From JAJZKE01 sp963762395 (GTDB taxonomy: Bacteria > Patescibacteriota > Saccharimonadia > Saccharimonadales > UBA4665), in NCBI GenBank assembly GCA_963762395.1, contig CAVXKL010000004.1:1-64000 (forward strand): DNA of 64,000 nucleotides. The letters are read 5' to 3'. The notes under the pieces were generated by a model that saw only the letters and a list, made by a program, of their open reading frames with translations, had not been told where the DNA came from and did no database searches. Positions within the stretch are counted from its first letter, which is position 1; the number at the start of each line of letters is the position of its first letter. The position numbers and the translations under genes are program-made. Below, in pieces: positions 36,299 through 43,477 of the stretch.

Positions 36299-37105
36299 AT
36301 GGAGAAATTAAAGAAGCGTTACCGATACTCGGTTATTTTACTTCGTGAAATTATACGAACCGACTTTAAGCTTCGTTATCAAAACTCCATACTTGGTTAT
36401 GTTTGGTCTTTGCTTAGGCCATTACTGTTATTCCTAATCCTTTACTTTGTTTTTACCAAGTTCTTAAAAGTTGGTGATAATGTCCCACATTATCCGGTTT
36501 ACTTATTACTTGGGTTATTATTCTGGAACTTTTTTGTAGAAGTAACTATAGGTAGCGTTACGGCCATAGTGGGCAAGGGTGATTTAATTCGTAAAATTAA
36601 TTTCCCGAAGTATGTGATTATTCTAGCAGTCGTTATTGCGGCCTTAATTAATTTATCTCTTACTGCGGTGGTTGTCATTATCTTTATGATTGCCGGTCAT
36701 GTCACTGTACATCTCCAGGCCCTATTATTAATACCGCTTATCTTTGAGCTAATAATTATCGCAGTAACTGCCGCCTTCTTCTTAAGTACTGCCTTCGTTC
36801 GCTATCGAGATATGTCCTACATTTGGGAAGTTATTATTCAGGCTGCCTTTTATGCAACCCCGATTTTATATCCACTCAGTCGAATTCCTCATGGCTTTGC
36901 CAAAATATTAATCTTAAATCCATTTGCCCAAGTTATTCAGGATTCGCGTTATGTACTAATAACTCATTCCACCTATACAATCTCAACCGTTTACGCTGGA
37001 GATAGATGGATCTGGTTAATTCCTATAGGTTTAACCACCATTTTATTCGCTTTAACCAGCACATATTTCAGACGCCGTTCTAAAGCCTTTGCAGAGGAGG
37101 TCTAG
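36299..37105 (+). CDS. wzm: ABC-2 polysaccharide export permease (Wzm-like)
   Basis: 268 residues with about six membrane helices. The start FKLRYQNSILGYVWSLLRPLLLFLILYFVF is the typical ABC-2 polysaccharide permease N-terminus; the C-terminal region holds NPFAQVIQDSRYVL. With Wzt it should move a finished lipid-linked glycan across the membrane. It ends 3 bases before wzt. Confidence 0.92.
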   Translation: MEKLKKRYRYSVILLREIIRTDFKLRYQNSILGYVWSLLRPLLLFLILYFVFTKFLKVGDNVPHYPVYLLLGLLFWNFFVEVTIGSVTAIVGKGDLIRKINFPKYVIILAVVIAALINLSLTAVVVIIFMIAGHVTVHLQALLLIPLIFELIIIAVTAAFFLSTAFVRYRDMSYIWEVIIQAAFYATPILYPLSRIPHGFAKILILNPFAQVIQDSRYVLITHSTYTISTVYAGDRWIWLIPIGLTTILFALTSTYFRRRSKAFAEEV

Positions 37106-37108
37106 GAT

Positions 37109-38296
37109 ATGGATGAAGAAGTAGTCATACACGTTGAAAATGTCTATAAAGACTTTATTCTGCCTCACGAGAGAGCCGGCAGTGTTAAGGGTGTCTTCAC
37201 TAGTATGTTTTCTAAGGCCACTAGAGTTAAAGAAAAACAGCACGCTCTCAAAGATATATCGTTTGAAGTAAAAAAGGGAGAGTTCTTTGGCATTGTTGGG
37301 CGAAACGGCAGTGGCAAAAGCACATTGCTAAAAATTTTGGCCAATATCTATCAACCTACTAAGGGTTTAGTGAGTACTTCGGGCAAACTTGTGCCTTTCA
37401 TTGAGCTCGGTGTTGGATTTAATCCGGAGTTATCCGGTAGAGACAATGTATATTTGAATGGTGCGATTCTGGGCTTTTCCGTGAAAGAAGTAGACGCTAT
37501 GTATGACTCTATAGTGAAGTTTGCAGAATTAGAACGGTTTATGGATCAAAAACTTAAAAACTACTCCTCAGGTATGCAGGTGCGCTTGGCTTTCTCCATG
37601 GCCGTTAGAGCCAATGCGGATATTTTGTTAATAGATGAGGTATTAGCAGTAGGTGATGCTGATTTCCAGCGCAAATGCTTTAATTATTTCCGCGAACTAA
37701 GAAAAAACAAGAAGACTGTCGTATTTGTCAGTCACGACATGCAAGCAGTAAGGGAATATTGTGATCGGGCGATGCTCATTGAGGAAAACACCATATCGAT
37801 TATCGGTACAACCGATGAAGTCACCGGGGAATACACCAGATTATTTATGACCAACCAAGATCCACAACAACAAGGGGCAGAAGACAAGAATCGTTGGGGG
37901 GATCGAGCAATTACAACTACAGCTTTTTCTGCAGATGCTACAAACGAGACAATTGTTATCTATCAGACTGTCACAGCTAAGTTAAACATTGAGCACCCCA
38001 TAGTTGGCTTTCGAATTCGAGACGCTTCGGGAAAAGAAATCACAGGGACTAACACTCGGATTGAACAACAACAATTGCCGGATATGGCCAAAGGCCAATC
38101 CTTGAAAATAACCTGGCGCTTACCAAACGTACTTAGTGATGGGCAATATGTGATCGACCCGGCTATATTACATGCTGACGGACTTACTGTTGCAGATTGG
38201 TGGGACAACGCACTGGAGCTTAAAATTAAAAAACTTCGACATCTACCATATGCGATTGACCCTCTATTCCAGTTAGAGGTAGAGAAGACTTCATGA
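37109..38296 (+). CDS. wzt: ABC polysaccharide exporter ATPase with C-terminal glycan-binding domain (Wzt-like)
   Basis: 395 residues. The ATPase half has Walker A GRNGSGKST (about 64-72), signature YSSGMQVRLAF, Walker B ILLIDEVLAVGD and FVSHDM. Residues about 250-395 form a beta-sandwich like the Wzt C-domain that recognises a modified end of the glycan (GFRIRDASGKEITGTNT is characteristic). The ATG follows GAGGAGG by 8 bases and the stop overlaps the next gene (ATGA). The following FkbM methyltransferase could make the terminal cap read by this domain. Confidence 0.93.
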   Translation: MDEEVVIHVENVYKDFILPHERAGSVKGVFTSMFSKATRVKEKQHALKDISFEVKKGEFFGIVGRNGSGKSTLLKILANIYQPTKGLVSTSGKLVPFIELGVGFNPELSGRDNVYLNGAILGFSVKEVDAMYDSIVKFAELERFMDQKLKNYSSGMQVRLAFSMAVRANADILLIDEVLAVGDADFQRKCFNYFRELRKNKKTVVFVSHDMQAVREYCDRAMLIEENTISIIGTTDEVTGEYTRLFMTNQDPQQQGAEDKNRWGDRAITTTAFSADATNETIVIYQTVTAKLNIEHPIVGFRIRDASGKEITGTNTRIEQQQLPDMAKGQSLKITWRLPNVLSDGQYVIDPAILHADGLTVADWWDNALELKIKKLRHLPYAIDPLFQLEVEKTS

Positions 38297-39192
38297 TCGA
38301 CCCTAAAGCCGTTGCTACTTATGCTCAGTATAATGAAGACCTAGTACTTCTAGCGTTGCTTCATAATGTCGAGCGCGGTTTTTATGTAGATGTTGGCGCC
38401 AATTATCCAACCATTGATTCAGTGACAAAGATTTTTTATGACAAAGGGTGGAGGGGGATTAATATTGAGCCTATCGATAGCCTGTACAGACAACTGCTAA
38501 AAGCTCGTCCGAAAGACATTAACCTGAGATGTGGGGCGGGCAAGAGTACCGGTAAAGCTACATTGCGTGAATATACAGAAATCTCTGGGCACTCCACCTT
38601 TAGCCCGCAGCAGAAACAGCAGCACGGCAAATCACTTAAGTACACTGACCATGAAGTTAGCATCAGGAGCTTAAAAGATATTTTTCAAGAGTACGAAATC
38701 AAGCACATCCACTTCCTAAAAATTGATGTAGAGGGATTTGAGCATGAAGTTGTTGCGGGCAACGACTGGGGTCAATATCGCCCAGAAATAATATGTATCG
38801 AAGCGAGTCACGGAGATGGCGGCTGGAGACAGATCATCGAGAATAATAAGTATCGTCTATTTATTGCTGATGGACTCAACGAATATTATGTTGCCGCTGA
38901 GGCTTGGCATAGAACGGATGGTTTTGCGGAGCGAATAGTGAGTTTGGATTACCATGCTCTTAAGCAGCACCAATGGCAATCTTGGTCACAAGATTCTTTC
39001 GAATTGGAAAAATTGAGTAAGATTGTTGCTGGCCAAGAGGCACTAATAGAAAAGTCAAATCAGACAATCCAAGAGCTCGAATTACTGTCAACTCTTTCGT
39101 TGAAAAATCTTTCATTTCTCAGCCGTCTGAGACGTTCAGCCTATGGGCTGACGGTAGATTGGGTCATGTTTCACAGACATAAAACTAAGTAA
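38293..39192 (+). CDS. FkbM-family methyltransferase
   Basis: 299 residues. SAM-binding FYVDVGANYPTIDSVTKIFYD near 30-50, then FLKIDVEGFEHEV, both typical of FkbM O-methyltransferases. The C-terminal ~70 residues are a predicted coiled helix with a hydrophobic end. It overlaps wzt by 4 bases, so methylation of the exported glycan is a strong inference. It converges with the next GT gene (8-base overlap). Confidence 0.87.
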   Translation: MIDPKAVATYAQYNEDLVLLALLHNVERGFYVDVGANYPTIDSVTKIFYDKGWRGINIEPIDSLYRQLLKARPKDINLRCGAGKSTGKATLREYTEISGHSTFSPQQKQQHGKSLKYTDHEVSIRSLKDIFQEYEIKHIHFLKIDVEGFEHEVVAGNDWGQYRPEIICIEASHGDGGWRQIIENNKYRLFIADGLNEYYVAAEAWHRTDGFAERIVSLDYHALKQHQWQSWSQDSFELEKLSKIVAGQEALIEKSNQTIQELELLSTLSLKNLSFLSRLRRSAYGLTVDWVMFHRHKTK

Positions 39193-40576
39193 TATCGTCA
39201 AGTACTTGAAATATTTGACGGGAAGTTTTTGCCCAACCATGTTTTTGTACCTGGGCGGAACCCTTTTTTAGTAAGGCGTTTTTTTCTTCTGGCATTTTTG
39301 CCAATAACTCCAGTATTGCCTTGTATAAGTCGACCGCATCTCCCGCATAGATTGGCGTATCACCTGCCACCTCGAGGGTTGCCTTATTTTTATAACTAAT
39401 AACGGGGCAGCCATATGCCATCGCTTCGAGCACCGGTAATCCAAAACCCTCATAACGACTCGGGAAAATATATGCCAAAGCATGTTTATAAAGCCAATCA
39501 CGTTGTTGGTCGTCAACGAACCCCATAAAAATAATATCTTCTAAGTAGGATGAGGTTTTAAGTGCCTCTTGAATCTCTTCGGTGGCAATACTCTCTGGCC
39601 CCTGCATACTATCTCCGGCTAAGACTAGGTTAATCAGGTGCCCCTGAGCTCTTAGCATGTTGAATGCGGTTACAAGATCTTGGATTTTACGTCTTCTGTC
39701 GGCACCCCCAATGAATAATAAGAAGGGCTTATCTAATAAATTTGAGTTTAGGGTGTGTTTTTTATAGCCCCACGAAGTCTTCGTATAGCGGCATAAATCA
39801 ACAGTTGCATCGGTTTGCTCTCGAGGCTTATTGACACCTAAAGGCGTGACTACGATTTTATCGGGTGGTGTACCTATATATTTCACAAAATCCTGCTTTG
39901 TTTGTTCCGAGATTGCCAATAAAACGCGCGAACGTTTTGCGTTAACTCTAAGTTTATAAACATAGAACCAACGGCTGGCTGAGCATCTCATAGATCTTTG
40001 CCGACTAAAACCGTGTTGCCTAGCGGTGTGATATGACCACAAGTAATCCCACTCTAGAACGTAGGGGATAATATCATATATCAGCAGGACATTCTTTAAT
40101 GCTGCCGCAGGCAGACTTTCTCCGGGATCAAACTCCAAATAAACATCAATGTCGCTTATGAGTGCGTGTTTTAAGTGGGCATTACCTCTGCGTACCAGCA
40201 GTATTTTTTTCAAGCCGTCAGATGTCAGCGTAAAGAACCGCTGTACTTTATGGGGGAAAAATGTCCTTTGGATATACTGATGCGATTTAGTGAAATTCGT
40301 CTTCAGGACATGAATCAGATTCACAACACCGCGTTTTTTGGGTTGCAGGTTTCTGTCACTACCCTTATAGCGAACCTCGTAGCTAATATTCTCGACATCA
40401 AGTAGCTTGATGGGGTCAGGAAACATAGTATCTCCACCGGGTAATAGGAAAAAAATAAAAGTGTTTTTAGCGCGGTCTTCGGCGGATATATTATTTAGAA
40501 AATTTATTAATGTATAGCCTATACCCCTCATCCGATGGGGGCCCTGTAACGGCGATAAATCTATGCCAATTTTCAT
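39185..40576 (-). CDS. GT4-family glycosyltransferase, copy A of a duplicated pair
   Basis: 463 residues. The start MKIGIDLSPLQGPHRMRGIGYTLINFLNN is shared with the truncated fragment at 43,338-43,477. The C-terminal half has LLFIGGADRRRKIQDLV and the donor-site RYEGFGLPVLEAMAYGCPVIS. Translationally coupled to the upstream GT (40,573-41,745) by ATGA. A retaining mannosyl- or rhamnosyltransferase is likely. Confidence 0.85.
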   Translation of the reverse strand: MKIGIDLSPLQGPHRMRGIGYTLINFLNNISAEDRAKNTFIFFLLPGGDTMFPDPIKLLDVENISYEVRYKGSDRNLQPKKRGVVNLIHVLKTNFTKSHQYIQRTFFPHKVQRFFTLTSDGLKKILLVRRGNAHLKHALISDIDVYLEFDPGESLPAAALKNVLLIYDIIPYVLEWDYLWSYHTARQHGFSRQRSMRCSASRWFYVYKLRVNAKRSRVLLAISEQTKQDFVKYIGTPPDKIVVTPLGVNKPREQTDATVDLCRYTKTSWGYKKHTLNSNLLDKPFLLFIGGADRRRKIQDLVTAFNMLRAQGHLINLVLAGDSMQGPESIATEEIQEALKTSSYLEDIIFMGFVDDQQRDWLYKHALAYIFPSRYEGFGLPVLEAMAYGCPVISYKNKATLEVAGDTPIYAGDAVDLYKAILELLAKMPEEKNALLKKGSAQVQKHGWAKTSRQIFQVLDDIT

Positions 40577-41745
40577 TTCTTAGTATCCTTTGCGGAGTCA
40601 AGAAATACTTTTGCACTTTCTGCCCAAGAAAATTTTTGTGCTTGTTTTGGCCCTTCTATGATAGCTTTTGCAGTTATTTTGTCTATATTATCTAGGTATT
40701 GTTTGATGGCGTCATATAGGGCATCTCTATCATTACTAGGGACCATTACTCCCACCTCGCCAACTACTTCTGGTAATGATGAGTTATCGGCTGTTATAAC
40801 CGGCACACCACAAGCCAGTGCTTCTAAAGGAGGCATCCCAAACCCCTCATAATGGCTAGGGTAAACTAACATTTTAGCGCCTGAAATTATTGCCGGTTTA
40901 TCCTGGTCAGTAACATACTGCGTGGGTCTAATAATGTTGTAGCCAGCTTCGACCCGTTTTACTATATCCCTAAATAACTCATCAGTATTCCAACCACTTA
41001 CGCCTACGAGCAAGAGCGCAATGTTGTTGGTAATTGTTTTAGGCAATCGACAGTATGCATCTATTAAGGCATCTAAATTTTTTCGTGGTTCCAAATTAGA
41101 CAGAGCTAAAATATAATCGCCCTGTACCCCATATTTATGCTTCACATCATTTATTTCTTTTGGGCTTCTTCTGTAAAATAGCCTTGGGTCTACTGCTGGA
41201 GTAGCTACCAATACACGGTCCTTCGCAAGATCGTAAAAGTCAATAACCTCTTTTCGTGTATTTTGAGATATCGTAATAATTTTTTTAGCATTTTTAATTG
41301 AGCGTTTTACCCCTTTAGACAGAAATATAGCATTGCCTTCATCGGAATATTGACGGCATAATTCATAAGACAAGTCAAAAATCACTAATGCCGCTGGTTT
41401 ACTTAAAGCCAGCCGCATGTCCACAAAGCGCGGGAAAATATAGGCTCCTCTCCCGCACCATAAGTCTATCGGTGGCATCCAACCCCTATGCCATAAGGCG
41501 GCCGTATAACGAAAGGACATGGGGAGCTTTCTATAGCCTATATGTTTAAAATTGAAACCCTGAAATTTATTCACGGTATCTCTAGGGATAATCACAGTTA
41601 TATTTGGGGTAACGTCACCTTTGTATTTTGCGTTGTCTAACAGCTCGTCTAACCCCCGCAGAATACCTAGAATATATTGGCCGACTCCACTAAAATGGCC
41701 CTCAACAAGCCCAAGGCCGTCAATAAATATAGATTGTCGCTTCAT
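40573..41745 (-). CDS. GT4-family glycosyltransferase, copy B of a duplicated pair
   Basis: 390 residues. Highly similar along its full length to the protein at 43,474-44,640: shared IDGLxLVEGHFSGxGQY, FKHIGY, PPID-WCGRG, YIFPRFVDMRLA, GVKRS-KN and HYEGFGMPPLEALACGVPVI. GT-B fold with the Glu-x7-Glu donor motif. It precedes copy A on the same strand with a 4-base overlap. Confidence 0.86.
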   Translation of the reverse strand: MKRQSIFIDGLGLVEGHFSGVGQYILGILRGLDELLDNAKYKGDVTPNITVIIPRDTVNKFQGFNFKHIGYRKLPMSFRYTAALWHRGWMPPIDLWCGRGAYIFPRFVDMRLALSKPAALVIFDLSYELCRQYSDEGNAIFLSKGVKRSIKNAKKIITISQNTRKEVIDFYDLAKDRVLVATPAVDPRLFYRRSPKEINDVKHKYGVQGDYILALSNLEPRKNLDALIDAYCRLPKTITNNIALLLVGVSGWNTDELFRDIVKRVEAGYNIIRPTQYVTDQDKPAIISGAKMLVYPSHYEGFGMPPLEALACGVPVITADNSSLPEVVGEVGVMVPSNDRDALYDAIKQYLDNIDKITAKAIIEGPKQAQKFSWAESAKVFLDSAKDTKK

Positions 41746-41775
41746 TGATAATCGTATTTTAACAGAACAACTGTG

Positions 41776-42687
41776 TTATTGTTGACCAGTAGTACCTGAA
41801 TCCCATGTGGCACCGCGAGGACCGTAAAGCACTAAATTGCCATCCGGCTGCATAATAAGACTCGACAAACCGTAACTCGCAGTATGGCTATTCCATAGCG
41901 GTTGATAATTATTACTGTATAGCACTAAATTGCCATCCGGCTGCATAGCCAGGAAAGATACTGAATCATCGTTTGTCTCCGTAGACCATAAAGCTCGAGT
42001 TGTTGAATAGAGAACTAAATTACCATCCGGCTGCAAGATCAATTTATATTGTCGATTAGCAGTCTCCAATTCTTGCCCAGGGTAAAGTCTAGAATTGGGC
42101 AATAGACTGCTGACCACAAATGACAAGTGGGCGGGGTTATTAAGAGTGTACGTTGCCCAAAGCGCCTGGTTAGTTGAGCTATAAATAACCATATTGCCGT
42201 CAGTTTGCAACACCAAGTATGCGCCAGGGTTTCCTCCCGTTTGCGAATCCCATAAAGCCTGGTTAGAAGTGTTGTATAGCACCAAATTTCCGTCAACTTG
42301 CATAACTAACCGGTTGGCTGCATCATTCGTATTCCCAGTCGACCAGGATGGCAGATAATTGCTATAAAGAATGAGATTGCTGTTAGGCTGCAATGTTAAA
42401 ACTGTTTGGGTATCTGGCGATAATAAGTATTGACCGACGTTCAAACTAGCTCCTGAAACTAAACCAGTATTGGTACTGTTAGATGCATTTACTGGTGAAA
42501 CGACATTGACCGTGAAGAATAAACCTGGGTCGTTCATCCAAGTTATGCCCTCTGCCAGCAAGTTAAAGTATTCATTATAAGTACCAGTGGTTGGGGGGGC
42601 GTGTAAAGCGAAATCGAAAATCCCGGTTTGTCCTGGCGCTACTGAACTTTCTAAGAGAGAGGTGGGTCTTGTGATGGAGATCCATAA
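41776..42687 (-). CDS. B-lectin surface protein, 5'-truncated
   Basis: Two tandem mannose-binding-type (bulb lectin, B_lectin) domains with six strand motifs of the form Q-x-D-x-N-x-V-x-Y: MQVDGNLVLYN, LQTDGNMVIYS, LQPDGNLVLYS, MQPDGNLVLYS and MQPDGNLVLYG, plus one degenerate LQPNSNLILYS. Before the lectins the open frame reads VAPGQTGIFDFALHAPPTTGTYNEYFNLLAEG, the end of an Ig-like repeat like those of the 46,877-49,822 protein. The frame opens only at a stop (42,688-42,690) with no good start codon or signal peptide, so the N-terminus is lost. The minimal ORF starts at 42,561 (TTG). It probably once was a secreted glycan-binding protein. Confidence 0.75.
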   Translation of the reverse strand, partial: LWISITRPTSLLESSVAPGQTGIFDFALHAPPTTGTYNEYFNLLAEGITWMNDPGLFFTVNVVSPVNASNSTNTGLVSGASLNVGQYLLSPDTQTVLTLQPNSNLILYSNYLPSWSTGNTNDAANRLVMQVDGNLVLYNTSNQALWDSQTGGNPGAYLVLQTDGNMVIYSSTNQALWATYTLNNPAHLSFVVSSLLPNSRLYPGQELETANRQYKLILQPDGNLVLYSTTRALWSTETNDDSVSFLAMQPDGNLVLYSNNYQPLWNSHTASYGLSSLIMQPDGNLVLYGPRGATWDSGTTGQQ

Positions 42688-43000
42688 TCAAACTACTGAA
42701 AAAACTAACTGGCTAAGTTACTATATCGGCTGCCTGGCGGGAATTATTCCCTGGATAGTAATTGCTTTTTATTTTTGGCTGAGTGCCCATAAAGGTAGTG
42801 CAGCTCCAGCATTTGTTTATTGGATCTTCGTGTCGATCTTTATATTTTTCAGCTGTTTTGCTTTAAATATGATCTTACAATATAAAAAGGTTGGCCCCTG
42901 GAAAAATTACTTGTACGGGGAAAGGGTCTATATTATTTTAAGTCTGGTGGCTAAATCACTTCTCGCTTGGCAAGTTTTCTTTGGCACGCTAAGACCTTAA
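42674..43000 (+). CDS. heliorhodopsin, C-terminal fragment (TM5-7)
   Basis: 108 codons from ATG 42,674. The sequence matches the C-terminal end of heliorhodopsin: SYYIGCLAGIIPWIVIAFYF, then PAFVYWIFVSIFIFFSCFAL, LQYKKVGPWKNYLYGERVY and IILSLVAKSLLAWQVFFGTL. The last holds the retinal Schiff-base lysine (residue 94, codon 42,953-42,955) in its SLVAK context. Family knowledge: heliorhodopsins are seven-helix photoreceptor-like proteins with inverted topology. TM1-4 are absent because upstream DNA belongs to the lectin gene on the other strand. The family likeness may extend to a few residues before the ATG (GLVMEIHNQT). A three-helix fragment is unlikely to work as a rhodopsin. Confidence 0.85.
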   Translation: MEIHNQTTEKTNWLSYYIGCLAGIIPWIVIAFYFWLSAHKGSAAPAFVYWIFVSIFIFFSCFALNMILQYKKVGPWKNYLYGERVYIILSLVAKSLLAWQVFFGTLRP

Positions 43001-43019
43001 ACTAGATTGAAATCTAGTT
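43000..43019. repeat. perfect 20-base palindrome after the heliorhodopsin fragment
   Basis: AACTAGATT - GA - AATCTAGTT, starting at the last base of the heliorhodopsin stop codon. Not followed by a T-run, so a poor rho-independent terminator. It may be a recombination or binding site. A second weak hairpin (TACGCC...GGCGTA, 43,088-43,104) lies just before the next ORF. Confidence 0.6.
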
Positions 43020-43114
43020 GCGACAGCGCACGGCTGCCCTATCTTGCCGCAAACAGATACGGATGAGTCTGTGACGGTTTTATTGCTTACGCCTATCCGG
43101 CGTACAATATAGGT

Positions 43115-43300
43115 GTGGCTGTATTTACCAAGAGACCTTATTGGGTATTTAGTGTTGCTGTGTTTGTTTTATGGGGTATTATTTTTCTGGTTCATTGGCT
43201 GGCGAATAGCCCTCCTCACCCCAAGACGCTGGCCCTTGTATTTTTTGGCTATTTCATTGGTTGGCTATCAGCGACTATCGCCCGAAAAGTTTATAAATAA
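43115..43300 (+). CDS. small membrane protein of unknown function
   Basis: 61 residues from a GTG: an N-terminal basic stretch (MAVFTKRPYW) and two hydrophobic helices (VFSVAVFVLWGIIFLVHWLA and TLALVFFGYFIGWLSATIA), ending in ARKVYK. No family is recognised. The amphipathic, helix-rich composition is more protein-like than the overlapping frame at 43,113-43,343. It probably came in with the heliorhodopsin fragment. It overlaps the tail of the truncated GT on the other strand. Confidence 0.4.
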   Translation: MAVFTKRPYWVFSVAVFVLWGIIFLVHWLANSPPHPKTLALVFFGYFIGWLSATIARKVYK

Positions 43301-43477
43301 GCCGGGCGACAAAGACCGGGTTTGTGTTTGTTTGTCTGTATGATCCATAAAGAAAACAAAATTATGTTTCTTTTTATCGCTTGCAGATATATTGTTTAAG
43401 ATATTAATAATTACTGACCCAACGCCCCTTAAACGGTGTGGTCCCTGAAGAGGTGATAAATCTATAGCGATTGTCAT
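43268..43477 (-). pseudogene. truncated GT4 glycosyltransferase, copy A'
   Basis: Only the first ~47 residues match copy A: TIAIDLSPLQGPHRLRGVGSVIINILNN then KKKHNFVFFM, compared with MKIGIDLSPLQGPHRMRGIGY...NTFIFF in copy A. After about 43,338 the frame continues as unrelated residues (DHTDKQTQT). The donor-site half is missing, so it cannot function. The ATGA coupling to copy B' (43,474) is kept. Confidence 0.8.

Noticed and set aside
42587..43000. A longer 137-residue form of the heliorhodopsin fragment
   Set aside because: Residues before about 42,660 are antisense to the lectin gene; heliorhodopsin likeness begins around GLVMEIHNQ.
43113..43343. A 76-residue ORF overlapping the small membrane protein
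   Set aside because: The 43,115 frame has clearer membrane helices and a basic N-terminus; this one ends in a Cys/Val-rich nonsense-like tail.
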